In this document: piece after piece, positions 1 to 7,394 of the stretch
Layout of the letters: each line of letters starts with the position of its first letter
Numbering within the stretch: the first letter of the stretch is position 1
DNA from: Desulfobacteraceae bacterium
GTDB lineage: Bacteria > Desulfobacterota > Desulfobacteria > Desulfobacterales > Desulfosalsimonadaceae
Length of the DNA: 64,000 bases
NCBI GenBank assembly: GCA_011389935.1
Contig: JAABTJ010000002.1
Coordinates: 85,801-149,800, forward strand
Reading direction: 5' to 3'
Notes under the pieces: generated by a model
Databases searched by the model: none
Told to the model about the DNA's origin: nothing
Seen by the model: the letters and a program-made list of their open reading frames with translations, nothing else
Translations under genes and position numbers: made by a program

Positions 1-901
1 CATACCCGCAGTCAAACTCGTAAAAGCTTTTTTCCGTGCAACGATAGCCGGGCATTTCATAGGGGAGCCGCTCGTCCTGCGGCACCTGGTCTTCGTCCTG
101 GTTGCCCGTCATGACCAGGGTGAACCGGTTGGGTTGAAAAATACCGGTTACGCGCGTGATGGTCTGTGTATAGTCCGCCTCGGGAAAATTGGTTTCAAAG
201 CTTGCATAGGAGCCGGAAGGCTCCGGGGTTACATGGACGGTCATGTACTTTTCCCCAAGGATCTTGTTGAGGGAATAGCCGTAGGGTTGAAACTGGAGGC
301 TGTCGCTTTCCATCTCCGGGTAGAGCCGGTCAAGCCCGGTCCGCTTCTCAAGGGCTGAAACCGTATCGTTTTCTTTGGGGATAAATGCGCTCAGGACGGC
401 CGGATGCATGTCGTGCATGAGGACTTCGAGGGTGACATCCTCTTCCACCCATCGTTCCGGGGTCGAATAATAGAAGATATGAACGTGATCGCGGTTCGCC
501 GGGCCGAGGCGGTAGCTTTTGCCGGTAAAATAGGCGGAAAGCGCCTGGACCTCCATTTCAAAATCCGAGTTCTGCAGGTGCGGATACATCAGGTTTTTAC
601 GTTCATAGAAAAAGAACGCGATGTTTTCTTTTGAGACGATATCCAGGATGCCGGGTACGGCTTTTACCAGGGAAGTTGTTCCGCACGTGATCATAAGCAC
701 CCGGTCATCCCATACGAAAAGGCTGGATTCCGACAACAGGTACGCGTCGATTTCGGCGGTATGTTTTTGACGGACGATTTCAGCGCCGCAGGCTTTCACT
801 ACTCCCGTCCAGTGGCCGTCGGCGTTGGTCCGGATTTCGGGGCGCCGTTCTTTCAGAATAATTTCGAGTTTTTTTTCGGGTCCTTCAAAGGGTACCATCA
901 T
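1..901 (-). CDS. S-adenosylmethionine decarboxylase proenzyme, eukaryote-type (3' end outside window)
   Basis: Pyruvoyl-dependent enzyme making decarboxylated AdoMet for spermidine synthesis in the cytoplasm. Read from the minus strand, 300 codons are visible and the frame runs off the left edge. The match is to the long eukaryotic (class 2) family. Catalytic positions are all recognisable: FEGPE (Glu6, Glu9), the LSESS self-cleavage site (Glu58/Ser59, the pyruvoyl precursor), CGTT (Cys73), YGYS (Ser210) and the VHVTPE histidine (His223), followed by the SYASFETN block. Two ATGs lie at 901 and 898; GAAGG about 8 nt upstream favours 901. The human enzyme has about 330 residues, so only a short C-terminus is missing. 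An alternative is a neofunctionalised homologue acting on another amino acid, but the intact active site favours AdoMet decarboxylase. Confidence 0.85.
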   Translation of the reverse strand, partial: MMVPFEGPEKKLEIILKERRPEIRTNADGHWTGVVKACGAEIVRQKHTAEIDAYLLSESSLFVWDDRVLMITCGTTSLVKAVPGILDIVSKENIAFFFYERKNLMYPHLQNSDFEMEVQALSAYFTGKSYRLGPANRDHVHIFYYSTPERWVEEDVTLEVLMHDMHPAVLSAFIPKENDTVSALEKRTGLDRLYPEMESDSLQFQPYGYSLNKILGEKYMTVHVTPEPSGSYASFETNFPEADYTQTITRVTGIFQPNRFTLVMTGNQDEDQVPQDERLPYEMPGYRCTEKSFYEFDCGY

Positions 902-1008
902 CAATACGGCCTTCGTATATTTTCTATTCTATACGGGAAGTAAAGGGGCATTACATAAAATAATAATTATACCACCCATATAAAACAGAGTAAATCGCAA
1001 ATTGTTTC

Positions 1009-1049
1009 CATCCCTGCAGATGCACACCGGGCAGGTCTCTGCAGGGATG
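1009..1049. repeat. Perfect 12-bp inverted repeat between divergent genes
   Basis: The arms catccctgcaga (1009-1020) and tctgcagggatg (1038-1049) are perfectly complementary around a 17-nt loop. There is no T-run directly after the stem on either strand, so it is not a standard intrinsic terminator. It lies between the two divergent start codons, upstream of a weak -35-like TTGACT, so an operator or leader hairpin is possible. Confidence 0.5.
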
Positions 1050-1063
1050 CCGGGTAAAAAAAA

Positions 1064-1092
1064 TTGACTTCGAATGCGCAATGGCATAGAAC
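1064..1092 (+). promoter_or_regulatory. Possible promoter for the prenyltransferase gene
   Basis: TTGACT (1064-1069) and TAGAAC (1087-1092) are separated by 17 bp. The -10 is weak. If used, transcription would begin almost at the ATG at 1099, giving a nearly leaderless message, which would fit the absence of a Shine-Dalgarno there. Confidence 0.25.
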
Positions 1093-1098
1093 CTCAAC

Positions 1099-2013
1099 AT
1101 GGACAAAACGGCAGTGCCATCCGTCATATTCGGCCCCATGCGGTTGCCTTTCCTGCTGCTGACGCCCGTTTGCGTTATTTTGGGGGCGGCAGCCGCGTAT
1201 TATGGCGAGGGCGCTTTTCGCATGGACTATTTTCTGCTCGCCCTTGCAGGGGGTCTGTGCGCCCATATCAGCGTCAATGCCATCAATGAGTACGACGATT
1301 TCAAAAGCGGCCTGGATCACAAGACGACGCGCACGCCGTTTTCCGGGGGGAGCGGCGCACTCCCCCGAAATCCGGATAAAGCCCATTTGGCCGCTGCCGT
1401 GGGTGCGATTTCCCTTGCCGGCACGATTCTGACCGGGATTTATTTTTTGCGAATCTGGGGGGCGATGCTCCTGCCGCTCGGTATATTGGGCGTTTTGACG
1501 GTTGTTCTGTATACCCGCTGGCTGACGCGCGAACCCCTTTTATGCCTGCTCGCCCCCGGGGTAGGATTCGGCCCCTGCATGGTCATGGGAACGGATTTCG
1601 TCATGACAGGGAGTTACAGTCTTACCGCTTTTGCCGCGTCCCTGGTCCCTTTTTTCCTGGTGAGCAACCTGCTTCTGGTAAACCAGTTTCCGGATATCGC
1701 CCCGGATGCCGGTGTGGGGCGGCGCCACCTGATGATCGTTTTCGGAAAGAAAGCAGGCGCAATCGTTTATGGGCTTTTTCTTGCAGGGGCCTTCCTGTCA
1801 GTCGTTTCCGCCTGGCTTGCAGGATGGTTTCCGGCATGGGCGCTGGCCTGCTTTCTGACGCTTCCCCTTGCCGTGCATGCAGTCATCGGCATTGCCGGGC
1901 ATTCCGCTTCCGATGCGGCACTGGAAGAACTGCTCCCCTATATGGGCAGAAATGTCATCATAACCCTTCTGACCCCCGCCTTGCTGGCGGTCGGGCTGGT
2001 TATCGGCCGCTGA
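1099..2013 (+). CDS. UbiA-family prenyltransferase, MenA-like
   Basis: Integral membrane prenyltransferase of 304 residues that would attach a polyprenyl chain to an aromatic acceptor, as in menaquinone synthesis. The first Asp-rich motif is NAINEYDDFKSGLD (about residues 56-69), followed by the TTRTPFSGGSG stretch typical of MenA/UbiA proteins; the second is NQFPDIAPD (about 196-204). Eight or nine hydrophobic segments are evident. No Shine-Dalgarno precedes the ATG at 1099; a later in-frame ATG at 1138 is possible but would remove conserved hydrophobic sequence. The acceptor (1,4-dihydroxy-2-naphthoate or a futalosine-pathway intermediate) cannot be told from sequence alone, and no men or mqn genes are adjacent. 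A menaquinone role fits the membrane redox complexes in the window. Confidence 0.75.
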   Translation: MDKTAVPSVIFGPMRLPFLLLTPVCVILGAAAAYYGEGAFRMDYFLLALAGGLCAHISVNAINEYDDFKSGLDHKTTRTPFSGGSGALPRNPDKAHLAAAVGAISLAGTILTGIYFLRIWGAMLLPLGILGVLTVVLYTRWLTREPLLCLLAPGVGFGPCMVMGTDFVMTGSYSLTAFAASLVPFFLVSNLLLVNQFPDIAPDAGVGRRHLMIVFGKKAGAIVYGLFLAGAFLSVVSAWLAGWFPAWALACFLTLPLAVHAVIGIAGHSASDAALEELLPYMGRNVIITLLTPALLAVGLVIGR

Positions 2014-2035
2014 AGGCCGGCGGCGCTGCGGCAGC

Positions 2036-2078
2036 GCCAACAAAGAGAATGGGCCGAAAGATAATTTTGAGACGGGTT
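2036..2078 (+). repeat. Truncated copy (3' end only) of the dispersed hairpin repeat
   Basis: About 43 bp match the right end of the element found at 28651-28792, including the CCAACAAAGAG and GGGCCGAAAGATAATTTTGA blocks and a degenerate GGTT terminus. The left two-thirds is absent. It sits between the prenyltransferase and metallo-hydrolase genes. Confidence 0.75.
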
Positions 2079-2088
2079 TTCGTCAATC

Positions 2089-2112
2089 AGGGAGATAAAC
2101 AGGGAGATAAAC
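2089..2112 (+). promoter_or_regulatory. Tandemly duplicated ribosome-binding segment
   Basis: The 12-mer AGGGAGATAAAC occurs twice in direct succession (2089-2100 and 2101-2112), and the ATG at 2113 follows immediately. The second copy supplies a well-placed GGGAG; the first is a spare Shine-Dalgarno. Confidence 0.6.
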
Positions 2113-3663
2113 ATGCGTGTTCGATGTTACGGCGCTGTCCGGGAAGTAACCGGTTCCATGCACCTTCTGGAAACCGATTCCGATAAGATTCTGCTTGACG
2201 CCGGCATGTTCCAGGGGCGGCGCGAGGAAAGCGACCGGAAAAACCGCCAGCTGCCGTTTGATCCGTCCATTATTACCAACGTGGTGCTGTCCCATGCGCA
2301 CATCGATCATTCCGGGCGTATCCCCCTTCTTACCAGCAGGGGGTTTGCGGGGCACATTTTTTCGACCCGGGCCACCGCTCATGCCTGCGAGTATATGCTG
2401 CCGGACAGCGCCGGCATCCAGGAATCCGATGCCGGATATCTCAACTACAAGCGAGCGGTCGATGTTATTTCCGATTTGTCGGGCATCTCCCGGGAAGAGG
2501 CCAAGAAGCGCCTGAAAAAAAACGGCCGAAAAGACGCGGAGGCCGTTTCACGGTTCATGGAGCGATATGATATCAAACCGGTAAGTCCGCTCTACACCAG
2601 CGCCGATGCCGAGCATGCCCTGAGCTTTTTTTCCGGGCAGCCGTATAATGAACCATTTACCATCGGCAGGGATATGACGTGCATGTTCTATGAGGCAGGC
2701 CATATTCTGGGATCCGCCGTTTCCGTGATCAAGGCACGGGAAAACGGAAGATCGTTTGCCATCGGCTACACAGGCGACCTGGGCCGTTTTGACAAGCCCA
2801 TCATTCGAAACCCGGCAAAGGATTTTTCCGCATCCGGCCATGAAATCGATCTGCTGCTCCTGGAGAGCACCTACGGGAACCGAACGCATGAGCCGGTGGC
2901 CGATATGGCACCCCGGTTGAAAAAAATCATCAACGACACCGTCGAGCGGGGCGGCACTCTTTTGATCCCCGCCTTTGCCTTCGGCCGGACCCAGGAGCTG
3001 CTCTATACCATCCATGCGCTTTACAATCAAAATGAAGTGCCCAAAATTCCGGTGTACGTGGACAGCCCGCTGGCGACCCGTATTACCAAGGTTTTTGGCG
3101 AGCACCCGGAAGTATATGACAGGGAGACCCACCGGCTTTTTCTGGAAAACGGCATGAACCCCTTTATGTTTTCCCAGCTTCAGTTCGTTGCGTCCGTGGA
3201 GGATTCCATGGCGCTGATGCGCGAAGAGAAATCGCATATCGTCATCTCCGCGGCAGGGATGTGCGAGGCCGGGCGGATTCTCCATCATCTGCGGCACAAG
3301 ATTCACAACGCCAAAAACACCGTCCTGATCGTCGGCTACATGGCGCAGCACACCCTGGGGCGCCGCATTCTTGAAAAAGGCGGCGAGTACCGCGATTCGG
3401 GACGGCAGGGGGAGCCGCCGACCCTACGTTTCATGGGCAAGGAATACCCTTTGAAGGCGCACGTGGAAAACATGGACGGTTTTTCCGCCCATGCCGACCG
3501 GGATGAAATGCTACGATTTTTGAAGGATTCCAACCTGAAAATCAAAAAAATCGCCCTCGTTCACGGCGAGGAAGACCAGTTGTCGTCTTTTGCGGAAACT
3601 TTGAAAAACGAGGGGTACGCGGTTACCGTTCCGCGGTATGGCGAATCCCTCAAAATCGGGTAG
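2113..3663 (+). CDS. Beta-CASP family metallo-beta-lactamase-fold RNA hydrolase
   Basis: Predicted cytoplasmic zinc-dependent ribonuclease of 516 residues. The MBL domain begins at the N-terminus with LDAGMFQG and the metal motif HAHIDHSG (about residues 61-68). Further blocks are YTGDLG, the LLLESTYGNR motif and the beta-CASP core with PAFAFGRTQELL and YVDSPLA. The C-terminal RMMBL segment shows GFSAHAD and HGEEDQ. This architecture is that of the YSH1/CPSF-like bacterial proteins (about 450-550 residues) thought to process or degrade RNA. The start is fixed by GGGAG six bases upstream. It is monocistronic, with a terminator-like hairpin after the stop. Substrate is not known for this subfamily; a role in mRNA turnover is inference. 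Confidence 0.85.
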   Translation: MRVRCYGAVREVTGSMHLLETDSDKILLDAGMFQGRREESDRKNRQLPFDPSIITNVVLSHAHIDHSGRIPLLTSRGFAGHIFSTRATAHACEYMLPDSAGIQESDAGYLNYKRAVDVISDLSGISREEAKKRLKKNGRKDAEAVSRFMERYDIKPVSPLYTSADAEHALSFFSGQPYNEPFTIGRDMTCMFYEAGHILGSAVSVIKARENGRSFAIGYTGDLGRFDKPIIRNPAKDFSASGHEIDLLLLESTYGNRTHEPVADMAPRLKKIINDTVERGGTLLIPAFAFGRTQELLYTIHALYNQNEVPKIPVYVDSPLATRITKVFGEHPEVYDRETHRLFLENGMNPFMFSQLQFVASVEDSMALMREEKSHIVISAAGMCEAGRILHHLRHKIHNAKNTVLIVGYMAQHTLGRRILEKGGEYRDSGRQGEPPTLRFMGKEYPLKAHVENMDGFSAHADRDEMLRFLKDSNLKIKKIALVHGEEDQLSSFAETLKNEGYAVTVPRYGESLKIG

Positions 3664-3687
3664 CCTCCATATGCCGGAAAAGAAATG

Positions 3688-3714
3688 GAAAACCCCTGTC
3701 CGCCGGGGGTTTTC
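3688..3714 (+). terminator. Intrinsic terminator after the beta-CASP gene
   Basis: The perfect 9-bp stem GAAAACCCC / GGGGTTTTC with a 9-nt loop lies 25 nt after the stop codon. The T-run is part of the stem, so termination may be partial. Confidence 0.6.
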
Positions 3715-3835
3715 TGTCACCTTCCAATCTTTGATCCCCCCTTCCCAACACTGGATTCGGTTTTCCGAAACAGCATCCCCTTTTGCTTAGTATTTAGAAT
3801 CACATAAATATTTTATCTGTAATAACGATTTTTCC

Positions 3836-3863
3836 TTGACAATCTCAATGAATACTATAGATT
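3836..3863 (+). promoter_or_regulatory. Promoter of the dcw cluster
   Basis: A consensus -35 TTGACA (3836-3841) is followed after 16 bp by TAGATT (3858-3863) as the best -10. The surrounding DNA is markedly AT-rich, and the MraZ boxes lie directly downstream. Confidence 0.55.
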
Positions 3864-3875
3864 TGTATTAAATGG

Positions 3876-3900
3876 TGGAGCAAAGTGGATATTTATGGAG
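3876..3900 (+). promoter_or_regulatory. MraZ operator: three TGGAN boxes with 10-bp period
   Basis: TGGAG (3876), TGGAT (3886) and TGGAG (3896) are spaced by exactly five bases each. MraZ of E. coli is known to bind three TGGGN repeats separated by 5-nt spacers upstream of its own gene, so spacing and position match. The third box overlaps the Shine-Dalgarno of mraZ, so binding could block transcription near the start. Confidence 0.65.
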
Positions 3901-3904
3901 GGAT

Positions 3905-4354
3905 ATGTTCCGGGGAAGTTCATATCATACGATTGATGCAAAGGGGCGCATCATCATCCCGGCCCGGTTCAGGGAGCTTGTTTCCCGAAACGGCGGGGAT
4001 GGCCTGATACTGTCCGGCATGGACGGCGGCCTGGTTGCATATCCCTATGAGAAGTGGGCGGAGGTCGAAGACAAGATCCTCCGGCTCGCCGAAAAAAGCG
4101 CCGCCATGCGTCGTTTCCGGAGGGTTTTCATCGGCGGCTCATCCGATTGCCCCCTGGATAAAAACGGCCGTATTCTCGTTCCACCCTCCCTGAGACAATA
4201 CGGAAACCTGGAAAAAGATATTGTCCTGGTAGGGGTCCTCGATCATTTTGAAATCTGGGCAAGGAGCAAGTGGGACGCGGAAAATCGGAGACTTGAAGAA
4301 GAGGACATGCAAAACGAGGAGGTTTTAAACGAAATAGCCAAACTGGGATTGTAA
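3905..4354 (+). CDS. mraZ: Transcriptional regulator MraZ
   Basis: DNA-binding protein of the AbrB-like superfamily that controls the dcw cluster. It has 149 residues from the ATG at 3905 (E. coli MraZ has 152). The family N-terminus MFRGSSYHTIDAKGRIIIP is present, and the second half repeats the fold with DKNGRILVPPSLR. An upstream in-frame ATG at 3872 has no Shine-Dalgarno and would place the operator boxes inside the gene; 3905 has GGAGGG just ahead, so it is preferred. It is the first gene of the cluster, four bases before rsmH. Autoregulation through the three boxes is inferred from E. coli. Confidence 0.93.
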   Translation: MFRGSSYHTIDAKGRIIIPARFRELVSRNGGDGLILSGMDGGLVAYPYEKWAEVEDKILRLAEKSAAMRRFRRVFIGGSSDCPLDKNGRILVPPSLRQYGNLEKDIVLVGVLDHFEIWARSKWDAENRRLEEEDMQNEEVLNEIAKLGL

Positions 4355-4358
4355 CGGT

Positions 4359-5324
4359 ATGCCATATCGACACGTTTCCGTAATGCGCGATGAAGCTGTT
4401 TCCCTGTTGAACTGCGCGCCAGGAAAGATCATGGTCGATTGCACCCTTGGGGGGGGAGGGCATGCCGCTGCCATTTTGGAAAAAATATTGCCGGGCGGTC
4501 TGTTTCTGGGCATTGACCAGGACATCAAGGCGATTGAAAACGCCCGGCAGGTTTTGCAAGCGTATTCTTCACATATTTACCTTGTTCATGACAATTTTGT
4601 AAATCTTCCGTTTATTCTTTCCCGTATCGACATCGGCGCCGTGGACGGCATACTGGTCGATCTCGGACTCTCCCTGTACCAGATTAAATCCTCCGGCCGC
4701 GGTTTTACCTTCAGCGAGGATCAGCCGCTGGATATGCGCATGAATACGAACAATGCGGTTACCGCGGCGGCCATTGTCAATGAATCGGAGAAAGAAACGC
4801 TTGAGGTGATTTTCCGGGAATACGGGGAAGAACGATGGGCCGGCCGGATTGCAGCAAAAATCGTTGAAAGGCGGCGCAGGTCAGAAATCGTTTCCACGGG
4901 GGAGCTGGTCGATATCATATCCGGGGCGGTACCGAAGGCGGCAGCGGCAAAAAGCCGCATCCATCCGGCGACCCGTGTGTTTATGGCGCTCAGGATTGCC
5001 GTGAACAAAGAGCTGGAAGTGCTTGACGCATTTCTTGACAGTGCCGTCGACCTGCTGGCCCCCCATGGCCGGATCGCGGTCATTTCCTTTCATTCGCTGG
5101 AGGACCGGATCGTGAAACACCGGTTCCGCGATATGGCCGAAACATGCAAGTGCTCTAAAGAACTGCCGGTATGCGTCTGTACGCATAAACCGAAACTTAA
5201 GATCGTTGCCCGCAAACCGGTCCGCCCGTCGGAAGAAGAAGTGAGAACCAATCCCATGTCCAGAAGCGCCGTTATGCGGATTGCGGAGAAACTGCCGACA
5301 ACGGAAGACGAAGAAGAAATGTGA
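4359..5324 (+). CDS. rsmH: 16S rRNA (cytosine1402-N4)-methyltransferase RsmH
   Basis: AdoMet-dependent methyltransferase (formerly MraW) that modifies C1402 in the decoding centre of 16S rRNA. 321 residues, the usual length. Visible motifs are HVSVMRDEAV at the N-terminus, the AdoMet-binding VDCTLGGGGHA, DGILVDLGLS, RGFTFSEDQPLDMRM, and the C-terminal AVISFHSLEDRIVKHRF. The gene follows mraZ by four bases. The ftsL frame starts a few bases after its stop. Confidence 0.95.
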   Translation: MPYRHVSVMRDEAVSLLNCAPGKIMVDCTLGGGGHAAAILEKILPGGLFLGIDQDIKAIENARQVLQAYSSHIYLVHDNFVNLPFILSRIDIGAVDGILVDLGLSLYQIKSSGRGFTFSEDQPLDMRMNTNNAVTAAAIVNESEKETLEVIFREYGEERWAGRIAAKIVERRRRSEIVSTGELVDIISGAVPKAAAAKSRIHPATRVFMALRIAVNKELEVLDAFLDSAVDLLAPHGRIAVISFHSLEDRIVKHRFRDMAETCKCSKELPVCVCTHKPKLKIVARKPVRPSEEEVRTNPMSRSAVMRIAEKLPTTEDEEEM

Positions 5325-5337
5325 GGCCGTTTTTGCA

Positions 5338-5652
5338 ATGAACGACTTGAAAGCAAAAAACAAAAAGCGAAAGCAGGAAATCTTTACGCCCAAAAGGTTC
5401 GCCTTTGCCATGGCTTTTCTTTTATGCTTTCTGGTTGCCGCTTTTTTCGACGTGTGGTGCGGCGTCCAGTCCAGGCGGATGGGGTATGAGATCGTTCAGG
5501 CCAGGGCGCAGCGGGAAAATCTTTTGGAATTCCAAAAGAAACTTACCATTGAAAAAGCGCGCCTTACCTCTCCTCAATTGCTGAGGAAGGTCGCAACCGC
5601 CCAACTGGCCCTTGAAACGCCGAAACCCGAACAGGTCATTATCGTGCCATGA
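5338..5652 (+). CDS. ftsL: Cell division protein FtsL
   Basis: Small bitopic division protein of 104 residues from the ATG at 5338, recognised by position and architecture rather than strong sequence identity. It has a basic cytoplasmic N-terminus rich in Lys, one transmembrane segment (about residues 22-42, FAFAMAFLLCFLVAAFF), then a periplasmic heptad-type helix. FtsL forms a complex with FtsQ and FtsB and helps activate FtsWI. Reading from an earlier ATG at 5281 would overlap rsmH by 44 bases and adds nothing conserved. The end overlaps ftsI by four bases (ATGA). Confidence 0.85.
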   Translation: MNDLKAKNKKRKQEIFTPKRFAFAMAFLLCFLVAAFFDVWCGVQSRRMGYEIVQARAQRENLLEFQKKLTIEKARLTSPQLLRKVATAQLALETPKPEQVIIVP

Positions 5653-7394
5653 AGCCCAAAGATAATGAAAAACAGGCGGCAGCGAAACGAAACCGGCGCA
5701 TCAGGATTGTCGGCGTTGTATTTACCCTTTGTTTCCTGGTTGTGGCGGCAAAGGCCGTATATCTCCAGGCATTTGCGGGCGATGCGCTTTCCGTCCGCGC
5801 CGTGCGGGAATACAAGAGAGATTATGAGAGTGTCGGCAAAAGAGGCAATATTTATGATGCGCAGTCCCGGGAACTGGTCGTCACCGCAGGCGTTGTTTCC
5901 ATCGCTGCCCGGCCGTCCAGAATAAACAACCCGGCAAAAGCAGCGGAAGTTATCGCCGAGATCCTGGGTATGGACCAAAACCGCGTGGCGCAGACGCTTT
6001 CCTCCCAGAGACCGTTTGTCTGGATCAAGCGGGATGCATCCCCAAGACAGGCCGAGGCGATTTCAACAGCGATCCCGCAAGGCCTGGAGTTTATCGAAAA
6101 TTATTCCCGAATATACCCCAACCGGCAATTGGCTGCACAGGTGCTCGGCTTCGCCGGTGTCGATGGAAACGGGCTGGAAGGCATAGAATATTATTACGAC
6201 GAGTACCTGAAGGGGAAGCCATACCGGCAGACAGTGGTCAGGGATGCATTGGGGCGAATATTTCAGCAGGAGGAAGCCTCTGCACCGGACACGGAGGGCA
6301 AAAGCCTTGTTTTAACGATTGACGCCAACATACAGCACATCGCAGAACAGGCGATCACAAGGGCGGTGCGCCGCCACAACGCCCGGTCGGCAATTGCCGT
6401 GGCAATGGTTCCCCGAACGGGGGAGATAAAGGCGATCGCCAATTATCCCACGTTCAACCCGAACGCTTTCGCCCGTTTTCCGCGGAGCACGTGGCGCAAC
6501 CGTGCGCTGACCGATTCCTTCGAGCCGGGTTCGACGCTGAAAATTTTTACCGCTGCCGCCGCAATGGAATCGGGCATTGATCCCGAGCGTTCATTCGTGG
6601 ATTGCGAGGACGGACGCTACCGGATCGGGAGGAACGTGATCCATGACGTTCATCCCCATGAAGAACTGAATCTCAACGAGATCATACAATATTCCAGCAA
6701 TATCGGAATCGTTAAAATTTCAGAGATGATCGGTCCGGAAGCCCTGTACTCGACGCTTCGCCGTTTTGGGTTCAGCCGGAAGACCGGAATCGACTGTCCG
6801 GGGGAGATCGCCGGGATTCTCCGGCCGTACCAGTCCTGGCGGAAGATAGACAATGCGACCATTGCATTCGGCCAGGGCGTAACGGTGACCGCGATTCAGC
6901 TGGTAAATGCCGTTGCCGCCATCGCCAATGACGGGGAGCTCATGAAGCCGAGAATCGTACGTGAAATAAAGAATCCGGATGGAAGTGCTTTCAGGCGGTT
7001 CGAACCCGAGACCCTTCGGCGGGCCGTAAGCCCGGTCATCGCAAAGCAGCTCCGGGAAATGATGAACGCGGCGACGGACAGGGAAGGTACGGGTTCCCGG
7101 GCGGTGCCGGACGGGTATACGGTTTGCGGAAAAACGGGCACGGCCCAGATTCTCAACGCCAGCGGCAATTACAAAAACAGCGATTATTATGCCATTTTCA
7201 TCGGATTTTCACCCGCCCGGTCGCCTGAACTGGCCGTGCTGGTGGCCATAGAGGCGCCGCGGGGGAAATACTACGGCGGGGAAGTGGCCGCCCCGGTATT
7301 CGAGGAAATCGTGCGGGAAAGTTTCAATTACATGAACGTACCGCCGTTGCATGCATCCCCCTTTCTCATCAAAGAGGATGGAAAGCCGGCATGA
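5649..7394 (+). CDS. ftsI: Septal peptidoglycan transpeptidase FtsI (PBP3)
   Basis: Class B penicillin-binding protein that cross-links septal peptidoglycan in the periplasm. 581 residues. There is one N-terminal membrane anchor (about residues 18-38), a pedestal domain, and the transpeptidase with the three active-site motifs: STLK (catalytic Ser295, Lys298), SSN (349-351) and KTG (495-497, in CGKTGTAQ). No PASTA domain is present, in line with the length. Start overlaps ftsL and the end overlaps murE by four bases each, implying translational coupling. Confidence 0.95.
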   Translation: MKPKDNEKQAAAKRNRRIRIVGVVFTLCFLVVAAKAVYLQAFAGDALSVRAVREYKRDYESVGKRGNIYDAQSRELVVTAGVVSIAARPSRINNPAKAAEVIAEILGMDQNRVAQTLSSQRPFVWIKRDASPRQAEAISTAIPQGLEFIENYSRIYPNRQLAAQVLGFAGVDGNGLEGIEYYYDEYLKGKPYRQTVVRDALGRIFQQEEASAPDTEGKSLVLTIDANIQHIAEQAITRAVRRHNARSAIAVAMVPRTGEIKAIANYPTFNPNAFARFPRSTWRNRALTDSFEPGSTLKIFTAAAAMESGIDPERSFVDCEDGRYRIGRNVIHDVHPHEELNLNEIIQYSSNIGIVKISEMIGPEALYSTLRRFGFSRKTGIDCPGEIAGILRPYQSWRKIDNATIAFGQGVTVTAIQLVNAVAAIANDGELMKPRIVREIKNPDGSAFRRFEPETLRRAVSPVIAKQLREMMNAATDREGTGSRAVPDGYTVCGKTGTAQILNASGNYKNSDYYAIFIGFSPARSPELAVLVAIEAPRGKYYGGEVAAPVFEEIVRESFNYMNVPPLHASPFLIKEDGKPA

